A stretch of DNA of 64,000 nucleotides. Origin: Pseudomonadota bacterium (GTDB lineage Bacteria > Pseudomonadota > Alphaproteobacteria > Rhizobiales > Beijerinckiaceae). The notes under the pieces were generated by a model. That model saw only the letters and a list, made by a program, of their open reading frames with translations. It was not told the origin of the DNA and did not search any database. The position numbers were made by a program, and so were the translations under genes. The DNA is taken from positions 1 through 64,000 of the forward strand of contig JAEWKH010000049.1 in the NCBI GenBank assembly GCA_023386155.1, read 5' to 3'. Of this stretch, positions 42,308 to 50,684 are shown in pieces (positions within the stretch are counted from its first letter, which is position 1; every line of letters starts with the position of its first letter).

Positions 42308-42616
42308 GTTCCGTTTCACAGACCTGACGAGAGGAGGCTCTGTCAGCGTGCTGTGGCTTTCAGTGCTCCCGGGTTGTGCCGGTCGACGACATTCGCGATC
42401 GTGTCGCAACATTCCACTGGATCGGATCGGCATGGAGCAAGCGCCCGCAATCATACTCAGGCGATATCACCGCCTCCATTACCGATCTCAACAGTCATAT
42501 TCATGCGGAATTATTTCTAAATTCGAATTTTTTACTTGCGATATCGGAGATGAGAATCTGGTTCCATTGATCTGACCGCAATGTTACCCCTCAGACAACA
42601 TTGCGATGAGGGAACC
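42308..42616. promoter_or_regulatory. Upstream region of the RTX gene with an inverted repeat
   Basis: These 309 bases contain no gene. The stretch 42490-42570 is markedly AT-richer than its surroundings and is likely to hold the promoter. A nine-pair inverted repeat CGCAATGTT / AACATTGCG spans 42577-42605 with an 11-base loop and ends 11 bases before the RTX start, overlapping the leader. It could be an operator or an RNA hairpin that masks the ribosome-binding site (GAGGGAA). Confidence 0.45.
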
Positions 42617-45118
42617 ATGACTTTGGATCATCTACTGACTTCACCGCTCGCCGCTCAGGCTATTCCAACGGACCAGCCCCGGGGCATGATCCTCACGGGC
42701 AACCCGTTCGACGACCGCCTCATCGGAGGGGAAGGTCCGGACACGATCCAGGGGCTGGGCGGATTCGACACTCTGTACGGCAGAGGCGGCGATGACACCC
42801 TGTCCGGAGGAGCGGACAGGGATCGCCTCTATGGCGAAGACGGGAATGACAGCCTGTCGGGCGACTCGGGCAATGACGACCTCCATGGCGGCGAAGGCAA
42901 CGATTCCCTGAGCGGCGGCACCGGATCCGACTACCTCTATGGCGACAGCGGCAATGACTCGCTGGACGGGGGTGATGATTCCGACACCCTGAAAGGGAAC
43001 GACGGCGATGACACGCTCGTGGGCGGCGCGGGGTTCGACTTCTTGCATGGCGACCGGGGGAACGACGTTCTGTCAGGCGATGCGGGCAATGACGGTCTCT
43101 ATGGAGGCGAAGGCGACGACACCCTGGACGGAGGCGACGGCGACGACTGGTTGGCCGATCAGTCGGGCTCGAACCGGCTCATCGGCGGCGCGGGCAACGA
43201 CGAGTTCTGGTACGTGTCCGGATCGCCGGGCGAAAGCACGCTGTCCGGTGGGAGCGGAAGCGACTCGTTCGAGCTGTCCCCCGACGCGCTGGCTCCCGAT
43301 GCCGCCGCAGCGGTCATCACCGATTTCGAAGCCGGAGCAGGCGGCGACAGGATCGACCTCACCTTCCTTCGGTCCACGCTGGAAGGCTCCTTGGCCGGCT
43401 CGCCCAACCTGTTCGCCACCGGGCATCTCCGGCTGGTCCGCGATGGGAGCGACACTGTCCTCAAGGCGAGCGTGACCGGCGGGATCGCTCCGGAGGACCT
43501 GCGGACGATCCTGGTCCTCCGCAACACCGATCCATCCTCCCTCACGGCCGACAATTTCTACCCTGCCTACGCGCCTGTATCCATCGCGACCGCGCCGACC
43601 GAGGGAAGCGACGCCCTGCACGGCACGCCGGGAGGCGATTTCATCGACGGCCTCGGCGGCGACGACACGATCCTGGGCTCTGCGGGAGATGACGTGCTCA
43701 TCGGCGGAGCGGGCAACGATCACCTCCTCGGGGACATCGGCTCGGACACGCTGCTGGGCGGCACGGGGGACGACCGGCTGACGAGCGGCGACGGCGACGA
43801 CTGGCTCATGGGCGGCGACGGGCATGACAGGCTTTCCGCCGGAGCAGGCGACGACGGTCTCGACGGCGGCGCAGGCAATGACACGCTGGAAGGCGGAAGC
43901 GGCGACGACGTGCTCGTCGGCGGAGATGGCAACGACGTCATCACGCCCGGCGCAGGATCCAACACGATCCGGGGCGGCGCCGGAGACGACCTGATCGCCA
44001 TGGAGGGACGGAACGTCATCCTGGGCGGCGACGGCGCGGATCGCTATCGCCTGTCCGATTTCGCCGCGGCAGTGGTTGATCCCGACGCGATCATGGACTT
44101 CGAGATCGGCTACGGCGGAGACGTCCTCGACATCGCCTGGGCCATCGAGGCCGTCGACCCTCGCAACGAGCTACCATATCCGTGGTTCCATGACCCGGTT
44201 CATCCCTTCACCAGCGGGCTCGTCCGCGTGATCGGCTCCGGCAACGACACCCTGGTTCAGGTCGACCTGGAATGGATCGGGAAGGGAGAGGGATACGGCA
44301 CGATCGTGCGGTTGGCGAACGTCGCGCCCGGGGAGTTGAGCGCCTTCAACTTCACTCCGGCCCACCATCCATTCGGGCAGATCTCCCGCGCGGTCGGCAC
44401 GGGCGCAGACGATACGCTGGATGGCTCCCTCGGGGACGACGAAATCTCGAGCCTTGGCGGAGACGATATCATTCAGGGCAATGACGGGAGTGACCGGATC
44501 GACGGCGGTGGCGGGCATGACATCATCCAAGGCGGCTACGGTGCCGACACGATCTACGGCGGCGCGGGCGATGACGAGATCGTGGGCGATCCTCCTTTCC
44601 ATGGCAACGATCGCTGGTCGCCGCCCCGCGACTACGGTGGCCCGGACTACATCGACGGCGGCGACGGCAACGACAGCTTCTACGAGTGGCAAGGCGGCTC
44701 CAACACGATCATCGGCGGGGCCGGCGACGACGTGTTCCATTACGTGTCGAGCCGGCCGGAGCAGGATTATCTCGAGTTCTGGCCGGTCGAGGGCGTCGAT
44801 CGCCTGACGGGCGGCGAGGGCCGCGACACCTACATGATCGGTTATGCGGAGCATTCGCCTGCCGACGTGATCACCGACTTCGAAACCGGTGCGGGTGGTG
44901 ACGTCGTCGACGTCTCGGGCCTGCTCAGCATGCTTCCGGACTACGTTCAGGGCGCCAGCCCGTTCGTGACCGGGCACCTCGTCCTGGAACAGGACGGCAC
45001 GAGCACCCTTCTCAAGGTCCCGGGGCAATTCTACCCGGACGGGCTACGGACCATCCTAACATTGGAGAACACTCGTGCAGAAGACCTGACGCCGGACAAC
45101 TTCGACTGGATGATTTGA
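42617..45118 (+). CDS. Calcium-binding RTX-repeat secreted protein with three tandem modules
   Basis: This acidic protein of 833 residues is made mostly of GGxGxDxLx nonapeptide repeats that bind calcium in beta-roll form. It has no Sec signal peptide, as expected for type I secretion. Three modules of about 260 residues each end in a conserved segment: ITDFEAGAGGDRIDL (from 234), IMDFEIGYGGDVLDI (from 492) and ITDFETGAGGDVVDV (from 752). Each is followed by a GHL-L...LTADNF-like tail. The last tail forms the C-terminus, where the secretion signal should be. No catalytic domain is seen. The start has a GAGGGAA ribosome-binding site. The type I exporter at 28.6-31.7 kb is a possible carrier. 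Confidence 0.9.
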   Translation: MTLDHLLTSPLAAQAIPTDQPRGMILTGNPFDDRLIGGEGPDTIQGLGGFDTLYGRGGDDTLSGGADRDRLYGEDGNDSLSGDSGNDDLHGGEGNDSLSGGTGSDYLYGDSGNDSLDGGDDSDTLKGNDGDDTLVGGAGFDFLHGDRGNDVLSGDAGNDGLYGGEGDDTLDGGDGDDWLADQSGSNRLIGGAGNDEFWYVSGSPGESTLSGGSGSDSFELSPDALAPDAAAAVITDFEAGAGGDRIDLTFLRSTLEGSLAGSPNLFATGHLRLVRDGSDTVLKASVTGGIAPEDLRTILVLRNTDPSSLTADNFYPAYAPVSIATAPTEGSDALHGTPGGDFIDGLGGDDTILGSAGDDVLIGGAGNDHLLGDIGSDTLLGGTGDDRLTSGDGDDWLMGGDGHDRLSAGAGDDGLDGGAGNDTLEGGSGDDVLVGGDGNDVITPGAGSNTIRGGAGDDLIAMEGRNVILGGDGADRYRLSDFAAAVVDPDAIMDFEIGYGGDVLDIAWAIEAVDPRNELPYPWFHDPVHPFTSGLVRVIGSGNDTLVQVDLEWIGKGEGYGTIVRLANVAPGELSAFNFTPAHHPFGQISRAVGTGADDTLDGSLGDDEISSLGGDDIIQGNDGSDRIDGGGGHDIIQGGYGADTIYGGAGDDEIVGDPPFHGNDRWSPPRDYGGPDYIDGGDGNDSFYEWQGGSNTIIGGAGDDVFHYVSSRPEQDYLEFWPVEGVDRLTGGEGRDTYMIGYAEHSPADVITDFETGAGGDVVDVSGLLSMLPDYVQGASPFVTGHLVLEQDGTSTLLKVPGQFYPDGLRTILTLENTRAEDLTPDNFDWMI

Positions 45119-45120
45119 GA

Positions 45121-45430
45121 AGCCGATGGTGTGATCCGCGGAGGCACGGCGCTGAACATCGTGCCATCGGAATTCGAATGCGATTTCGAGTTCCGCCACC
45201 TCCCGGAGACGAGGTCGTGGCGCTCGCCGGGCAGAATGGCTACTCCAAGGTTGCTTCGGCACGGAGGCGAGCCTGTTCCAGAAGTCGGGCGGCATCCCGG
45301 CCGTCGTGTGCGGTCCAGGCAGCATCGCTCAGGCCCACAAGCCGATGAGCACATTGAGTTGAGCGAGATTGCGAAGGGCGAGGCCTTCATGCGCAATCTG
45401 CTCGGCCAAATCGCGGCGTCATTGGATTGA
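45121..45430 (+). pseudogene. Decayed M20 peptidase remnant (acetylornithine deacetylase-like C-terminus)
   Basis: Fragments in different frames give the end of an ArgE/M20-type deacetylase: GGTALNIVPSE then CDFEFRHLP, then in a shifted frame ALAGQNGYSK, QKSGGIPAVVCGPGS and AQAHKP, and, after another shift, DEHIELSEIAKGEAFMRNLL. A stretch between the first two pieces is missing. The N-terminal two thirds are absent, replaced by the end of the RTX gene two bases upstream. This is therefore a truncated, frameshifted relic and marks the RTX gene's 3' side as a rearrangement boundary. Confidence 0.75.
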
Positions 45431-45489
45431 CTATCGTGTGGACTCGAATGGCTGCATCGTCGATGCGCCAGGACGGAGGAGTGGAGAGC

Positions 45490-45810
45490 TCAAAGGCAGA
45501 CCGAGGTCGTGGCGACTGGGAGCAATGTCCACAATGTAGCGACCAGGGCGGTAACGGCCAGCATGAGGCTCACCCCGCGCACGAAAGCCGAGCGTGAGGC
45601 GAAGCGAGGCGAGCGCAAGGCGACCAGAAGAGCGACCTGGATGGCGACCGCAGCCGCCCAGGCCGCCGCCATGACGGCACGGCCTGCGGCGAGGTCAAGG
45701 CCCGCCGCGGCCCAGCGCTCCGAGCAGACAAGGCCATGAAGCCCATAGACAGCACTGAAGGCGGCAAGCCATGCTGTGAGAGGGACCGCGATGCGGAGGA
45801 TGTCCGTCAC
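45490..45810 (-). CDS. Small membrane protein at the end of the haem-copper oxidase operon
   Basis: The product has 106 residues with about three hydrophobic segments (PLTAWLAAFSAVYGLHGLVC, AVMAAAWAAAVAIQVALLVAL, GVSLMLAVTALVATLWTLL). I do not recognise a named family. Its ATG overlaps the stop of the oxidase subunit I/III gene by four bases, so it is translated with it and may be an accessory or assembly subunit. Similar small genes follow related oxidase genes in other alphaproteobacteria, as far as I recall. Confidence 0.7.
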   Translation of the reverse strand: MTDILRIAVPLTAWLAAFSAVYGLHGLVCSERWAAAGLDLAAGRAVMAAAWAAAVAIQVALLVALRSPRFASRSAFVRGVSLMLAVTALVATLWTLLPVATTSVCL

Positions 45811-48287
45811 GTCAGCACTCCCGGCAACCAGGCGGCGCCAAGGCCCAGCAGCGCCGTGGCGACGGCGTAATCCGTCCAGAGCCGCACGACTCGCGCTTCA
45901 CCGATACGCCGAGCCGAGAGATAGCCTGCGGCTGCCCGCAACGCGAGAAACACCGTCATGGATCCCGCGACGGCCGTGTGAAAGATCACGTAGCCGGCGA
46001 TTACCCAGAGCGTCGCGTCATAGGCGTGAGCATTGTGAGTCGTCCGCATGAGCACCGTGACGGCGGCGCTGCCGAGCGCGGCGAAGCCCGCGAGGCCGAG
46101 GAGCAGGCCCAGCCACGGACCTTCTTCGCGGCGCAGTGCACGATCGGCAAGGCGAACGCCCCCCAGGGCCAAGATCGTGCCGCCAAGCGCCAGGACCGGC
46201 CCGGCAAGATAGGGCTCGAGCCAGGCCGGCGGTGGCCAGTTCGGCGCCACGGTCCAGAGGAAGGCGTAGCCGAAGAGGAGCGAGCCGAAGAACACGCCGT
46301 TGGCAAGGAGCAGGAACAGCGTCCCCCACCAGCCCGGCGGGCGCTCGATCTCCGAGGCCGGCAGCAGGGCAAGCCCATGACCCACCGGCTGCGGGCCCTG
46401 GTCCTTGCGGCTTCCCAGGCTCCAGGCCCACCAGGCCGCGAGCACCGCTACCATCAGGACGGAGAGCGGCACAAGCCAGTAGGCCTTGATCAGCATGCCG
46501 ATAAAGAGCCACCCGGTGACGAAGGCCATGACAATGGGCAGCGCCGTGTTCGTCGGAAAAATGACAAGGCAACTCGGCCGCCCGCTTGCGATCTCCACTG
46601 TCAGGATCTCACGCAGGCCGCTGCCCGGATCTCCGAGATATCCCTCGCCGCGCGCGATGCGCACGGGCAGGTCGGGATCCTCATAAAGAGGATCGCGGCT
46701 TCGGACCTCGGGTATCGAAGCAAGGCTGTAGGAGGGCGTGGGTGCCGGTATGGCCCATTCCAACGTGCCCGCCCGCCAGGGATTGCGACGGCCACGAACT
46801 GCGACGACCGCATTCGCCACCAGATCGATGAGCACAAGCGCGAAGCCGATCGCCATGATGAAGCCGCCGATCGAGGCCAGGAGATTGATGAGTTCCCATC
46901 CGGACCCGGCTTCGATGCTGTCGATCCGCCGCCTCATCCCCAGAAGCCCCGCCCAATGCAGGAGCAGAAAGGTTCCATGAAAGCCCAGGAAGACGAGCCA
47001 GAACGCCGTCTTGCCGAGCTTGAAGTAGCGCTTGCGTCCCGTGTAATGCGGTAGCCAATAGTAGAGACCTGCGAGCATCGGGAAGACGAAGCCGCCGACC
47101 AGCACGTAGTGGAGATGCGCCACGACGAAGTAGGTATCGTGCGCCTGCCAGTCGAAGGGCACCATCGCCACCATAACGCCCGTGAGTCCTCCCATGACGA
47201 ATGTCGCGAAGAATGCGATGATCCAGAGCATCGGCATGTGCATCTCGGGCCGTCCCTTCCAGATCGTCCCGATCCAGGCGAAGATCTGCACCCCGGTGGG
47301 TACCGCCACCAGCGTCGAGGCGGCCGAGAAGAAGGCTAGCCCCATATGGGGGATGCCTGTGGTGAACATGTGGTGGACCCATATCCCGAAGCTCAGGACT
47401 CCGAGGGAGATGGCAGCCGCCACGATCCAGCCGTAGCCCAGCAGCGTGGTGCGCGCCATCACTGGCAGGATCGTGGAGATGACGCCCGCCGCAGGCAGGA
47501 AGATGATGTAGACCTCCGGGTGACCGAAGAGCCAGAAGAGATGCTGCCACAGCAGGCTGTCGCCCCCCGCTTCGGCCTGGAAGAACGGCATTCCGAAAGC
47601 GCGCTCGAGCTCGAGCAGGAGCGAGCCCAGGATCAGCGGAGGAAAACCCGTCAGGATCATCACCGCCACGACCAGCATGTACCAGGCGAAGATCGGCAGC
47701 TTGTCGAGCGACATGCCGGGCGCCCGGTAGAGGAGAATGGTCACGACGATTTCAACAGACGCCGAGATTGCGGAAATCTCCACGAAGGTAATGCCGAGGA
47801 GCCAGAAGTCCGGGTTGATTCCCGGCGAGCCGAGCGTCGAGGAAAGCGGCGGGTACATGAACCACCCGCTGTCGGGCGCGATCCCGGCGAGAAGCGAGAA
47901 GATGAGCAGCGAGCCGCCGAAGGCGTAGCACCAGAAGCCAAAGGCGCTGAGCCGAGGAAAGGCCAGGTCGCGCGTCCCGAGCATCTTCGGCAGAAGATAG
48001 ATCGTCAGTCCTTCGAAGAGCGGGATCGCGAACAGGAACATCATGATGGTCCCGTGCATGGTGAAGACCTGATTGTAGATCTCAGGTCCCATGAAGGCCG
48101 ACCGTGGAGTGGCGAGCTGTGCGCGGATCAGCATCGCGAGGATGCCGCCGATGACGAAGTAGGTTATCGCCAAGGACAGGAACATCGGCCCGATGTCGTT
48201 ATTGTTCACGGTCGTGAGCTTGCCGCGCCAGCCCGGCTGGGAGGCCCAGATGCGCTCGAGCTGGCGATGGCGGCGCAGGGCATTCAT
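45807..48287 (-). CDS. Haem-copper oxidase subunits I and III fused, with K-channel lysine replaced
   Basis: Residues 1 to about 540 are subunit I: low-spin haem ligand His78 (TMHGT), HPEVY at 256-260 with the cross-linking Tyr and proton-gating Glu, Cu-B histidines 305-306, and haem ligands His391/His393. The D-channel aspartate is kept (GTRDLAFPR). At 330-336 the sequence is PTGVQIF, where canonical A1 enzymes have PTGIKVF, so the K-channel lysine is Gln334. The last 230 residues are subunit III-like. The start overlaps the subunit II stop. With a CuA-less subunit II this may be a quinol oxidase or a specialised form. Confidence 0.93.
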   Translation of the reverse strand: MNALRRHRQLERIWASQPGWRGKLTTVNNNDIGPMFLSLAITYFVIGGILAMLIRAQLATPRSAFMGPEIYNQVFTMHGTIMMFLFAIPLFEGLTIYLLPKMLGTRDLAFPRLSAFGFWCYAFGGSLLIFSLLAGIAPDSGWFMYPPLSSTLGSPGINPDFWLLGITFVEISAISASVEIVVTILLYRAPGMSLDKLPIFAWYMLVVAVMILTGFPPLILGSLLLELERAFGMPFFQAEAGGDSLLWQHLFWLFGHPEVYIIFLPAAGVISTILPVMARTTLLGYGWIVAAAISLGVLSFGIWVHHMFTTGIPHMGLAFFSAASTLVAVPTGVQIFAWIGTIWKGRPEMHMPMLWIIAFFATFVMGGLTGVMVAMVPFDWQAHDTYFVVAHLHYVLVGGFVFPMLAGLYYWLPHYTGRKRYFKLGKTAFWLVFLGFHGTFLLLHWAGLLGMRRRIDSIEAGSGWELINLLASIGGFIMAIGFALVLIDLVANAVVAVRGRRNPWRAGTLEWAIPAPTPSYSLASIPEVRSRDPLYEDPDLPVRIARGEGYLGDPGSGLREILTVEIASGRPSCLVIFPTNTALPIVMAFVTGWLFIGMLIKAYWLVPLSVLMVAVLAAWWAWSLGSRKDQGPQPVGHGLALLPASEIERPPGWWGTLFLLLANGVFFGSLLFGYAFLWTVAPNWPPPAWLEPYLAGPVLALGGTILALGGVRLADRALRREEGPWLGLLLGLAGFAALGSAAVTVLMRTTHNAHAYDATLWVIAGYVIFHTAVAGSMTVFLALRAAAGYLSARRIGEARVVRLWTDYAVATALLGLGAAWLPGVLT

Positions 48288-48967
48288 CGTGTCTCTCTCC
48301 GGAGGAAGGTGTCCCAGGCGGCTTCGTCATGCGCCCGCACGGTGAAGCGGTGCCGGGTGTAGCCCCGTCCGTTGAACTCGGCGCTGACGCCCGCATAATC
48401 GCCTGGCGCTCCCGCCTCGATGCGCAGGACGTTCACATGACCCGGGATCGCATCGAGCTTTCCCGCAAGGCGCGGCACCCAGAAGCTATGGATGACGTCC
48501 GCGCTGGTGATCTCCACGTCCACCGGCCGCCCGGCCGGGATGTGGAGGATGCCTTCGGTTATGTGACCCGGCGCGTCCGCATAGCTGAAGGACCATGCCC
48601 ATTGTCGCCCTTCGGCCCGGACGGTCACGACGTCCGGGCCCGGCCGAGGCAGGAGCCGCTCGCCGACGGAGAGCCCGTAAGCGGTCAGGGCCGCCAGGAT
48701 CGTGAGCGAGAAGCCGAGGCCCAGCCCCTGGATCCAGAACCGCTCGCGCCGGGTGTCCGCCTCGGATCCGGGCGGCCCTTCGCGGCGGCGGAACCCCAGC
48801 CCGAGGAGGACCATGACGAAGAGGAAGATTGCGGCCGCCCCCGTCAGCATGACCCACCACAGGGTGGCGATGGCACCGGCGGCGGGTCCGGCGGGATCGA
48901 CGGTCGAGAGGGTGTCCTCGCAACCAGCCAGCGTAACGGACGTTAGGATCCCGATCAGGCATCGCAG
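48284..48967 (-). CDS. Haem-copper oxidase subunit II lipoprotein lacking CuA ligands
   Basis: The product has about 227 residues: lipoprotein signal (ILTSVTLAGC lipobox), one or two membrane helices (TLWWVMLTGAAAIFLFVMVLLGLGF) and a cupredoxin domain. The first CuA histidine region is present (VIHSFWVPRLAGKLDAIPG). Where CuA enzymes have G-x-C-A-E-x-C-G, this reads GVSAEFNG, so both cysteines are missing. The start is unclear: no ATG, GTG or TTG lies in frame shortly before the signal peptide. I chose a CTG with an AGGCGGTG ribosome-binding site. The alternative ATG at 49093 would overlap the opposite-strand gene. Confidence 0.85.
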   Translation of the reverse strand: MRCLIGILTSVTLAGCEDTLSTVDPAGPAAGAIATLWWVMLTGAAAIFLFVMVLLGLGFRRREGPPGSEADTRRERFWIQGLGLGFSLTILAALTAYGLSVGERLLPRPGPDVVTVRAEGRQWAWSFSYADAPGHITEGILHIPAGRPVDVEITSADVIHSFWVPRLAGKLDAIPGHVNVLRIEAGAPGDYAGVSAEFNGRGYTRHRFTVRAHDEAAWDTFLRRETR

Positions 48968-48979
48968 GAGACACCGCCT

Positions 48980-49495
48980 TTGGCCGAAACCCAGATCCAG
49001 ACGAAGGACGAGACGCTTGTCGATCCCGTCGCGCAGCGCCCCGGCTTCGATGAGACCGGGTCCGTCATCGCGGTCGCGGGCCACCCGATCCATGCGATGA
49101 CGGTGGCCTTTCCCATCGCGCTGACCTTCTGCAATTTCGGCGCGGATGCGTTCTACTGGTGGACCGGCGACGGGTTCTGGGCGCGGGCCGGTGTATGGGC
49201 GGCGGGAATGGCCTTTCTCATCGGCCTTGCCGCGGCCGCGTCGGGCACGATGGAACTGCTGATGGTGCCCGGCATCCGTGCGAGGGCAGCCGCCTGGACC
49301 CATGCGGCAATCGCCGTTCTGCTCCTGTCGGTTCTGGGCGCGAACTGGGGCTACCGGCTTCATGGCTACGAGACGGCAGTGCTGCCTTACGGCATCCTGC
49401 TGTCGGGCTTCTGCGTGGTCATGGTGGGTGCAACGGGGTGGCATGGCGGCAAGCTCGTCTTCGACTATCGCCTGGGCACATCGAACGGGAGCTGA
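48980..49495 (+). CDS. DUF2231 membrane protein
   Basis: The product has 171 residues and about four membrane helices. GHPIHAMTVAFPIALTFCNFGADAFYWWTGD is the signature of DUF2231, a family often linked to haem- or cytochrome-associated functions. It starts with TTG, nine bases after GGAG, and nearly abuts the divergent oxidase subunit II gene. It lies on the plus strand within an otherwise minus-strand gene series, and its 3' end overlaps the CopD-like gene by 31 bases. A second DUF2231 gene lies at 53356. Confidence 0.85.
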   Translation: MAETQIQTKDETLVDPVAQRPGFDETGSVIAVAGHPIHAMTVAFPIALTFCNFGADAFYWWTGDGFWARAGVWAAGMAFLIGLAAAASGTMELLMVPGIRARAAAWTHAAIAVLLLSVLGANWGYRLHGYETAVLPYGILLSGFCVVMVGATGWHGGKLVFDYRLGTSNGS

Positions 49496-49977
49496 CCGCC
49501 CCGGGACTCCATGAGCCAGTCCGGCAGCGGAATGCTCTCCAGCTCGGGCTTGGCCAGAACCAGGAACAGGATTGCGAGAACCGGGACAAGCAGGAGGAGC
49601 AGCGGCACCAGGGGCTTGGGCGTCCGGTGCTCTCCCTCGGTTTCGGCCACGGCGACGATCGTGTGGCCCACCCAGGCGTGGAAGCCGACGAGCAATGCCA
49701 CGAAGACGAGCTTCGCGAACATCCAGACGACGAAGACGTCCCGCAGGAAGATCAGAAGGGTCCCCACGCCGATCGCGATCAGAGCGGCGGGAGTGACGAC
49801 CGCCGTATAGCCGTAATGGGATGCCAGCCGGATCCGGGCATAATCCGCCTGTCCGATCGCCGGGTCGTGACGGGCCAGCATCAAGGGCAGCGCGAACAGT
49901 CCTGCGCACCAGAGCACCAGGGCGGCGATATGGAGCGCCTTCAGGTACGGGATTGCCCCGCCGAGCCACGAGATCAT
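49465..49977 (-). CDS. CopD-family membrane protein
   Basis: This protein of 170 residues has four to five membrane helices. YLKALHIAALVLWCAGLFALPLMLARHDP at the N-terminus, with a histidine in the first helix, is typical of CopD/UPF0093-like proteins that bind haem or handle copper. Its start overlaps the CtaG stop (ATGA). With CtaG it probably serves Cu-B insertion into the neighbouring oxidase. The frame continues upstream, but the start used matches family members. Confidence 0.82.
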   Translation of the reverse strand: MISWLGGAIPYLKALHIAALVLWCAGLFALPLMLARHDPAIGQADYARIRLASHYGYTAVVTPAALIAIGVGTLLIFLRDVFVVWMFAKLVFVALLVGFHAWVGHTIVAVAETEGEHRTPKPLVPLLLLLVPVLAILFLVLAKPELESIPLPDWLMESRGGQLPFDVPRR

Positions 49978-50684
49978 GCGAGTCCTTGCGCCATCGTCTG
50001 CCATCCCCGTCGCGCGACGAGGGCTCCCCAGGCGACGAAGGGCAGGCCAGCCGGTACCCACATGATCAGCCCGCCCAGCTGCTGATCGCCCAGGGGCGTG
50101 AAGCCCCAGTCCAGGGGCGGGACCATGTGGATCGCGTAGAGCGCCTCGGGCGCGAAGGTGAGCAACGCTCCAAGGAGCGCCATCTGCATGTAACCACCCA
50201 GCACCGCGAGGAGGCCCGCACCAGGCGGCTGCCCGTTATGAAGGATTGCGCGCCAGAAGACGAAAGCCGAGCCGAGGAGCGTCACCTGCATCGCCCAGTA
50301 GGCGGCGACGTTAGAGAGCGCCAGATCGTATGCCGGAGGCCAGTGCCAGGCCCAGAGCACCATCGTGGAGACGAGGAACGGGATCGCGGGAGATCTCAGT
50401 TTCGGCCCCGGCCAGGCGAGTGCGAGGAGCGGCGCAGCGACTGCGACCAGCAGCACATGGTGGACCACCCGCGCCGAGAACAGCGCCGCCGAGAGTGCGC
50501 AGAGCGGCGAGACGAAGGCCACCGCCAGCACCGCCACCGCGAGGACCCCGACCCTGCTTCGCCTCGCCGCGAGGGCCAGGAGGCCCAATGCCAGGAGCAG
50601 CACCGGATCGATATTCCAGCGCAGCCAGATGTCCGCCGGGAATGGCGCCGGGCCGCAATAGGTTCCCTCCAGCGCCCCCATCAT
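49974..50684 (-). CDS. ctaG: Cytochrome oxidase assembly protein, caa3-type CtaG
   Basis: This is a membrane protein of 236 residues with about seven helices (for example LLLALGLLALAARR, LLVAVAAPLLALAWP, MQVTLLGSAFVFWRAIL). It matches the caa3_CtaG family: STMVLWAWHWPPAYDLAL and IVHHVLL carry the family's histidines. It is thought to help place copper in subunit I. It begins inside the stop of the YdeP-like gene (ATGATG) and couples to the CopD-like gene. The first of two adjacent ATGs was chosen. Confidence 0.88.
   Translation of the reverse strand: MMGALEGTYCGPAPFPADIWLRWNIDPVLLLALGLLALAARRSRVGVLAVAVLAVAFVSPLCALSAALFSARVVHHVLLVAVAAPLLALAWPGPKLRSPAIPFLVSTMVLWAWHWPPAYDLALSNVAAYWAMQVTLLGSAFVFWRAILHNGQPPGAGLLAVLGGYMQMALLGALLTFAPEALYAIHMVPPLDWGFTPLGDQQLGGLIMWVPAGLPFVAWGALVARRGWQTMAQGLA

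Noticed and set aside
42617..45118. Tandem DNA repeats or a CRISPR-like array in the 43-45 kb region
   Set aside because: The periodic sequence is the coding pattern of RTX nonapeptides in one long frame; spacers and identical repeats are absent.
48284..49969. A 561-codon minus-strand protein ending in oxidase subunit II
   Set aside because: The upstream two thirds lie antisense to a DUF2231 gene and in the wrong frame of the CopD-like gene. Only the part from the lipoprotein signal onward is credible.
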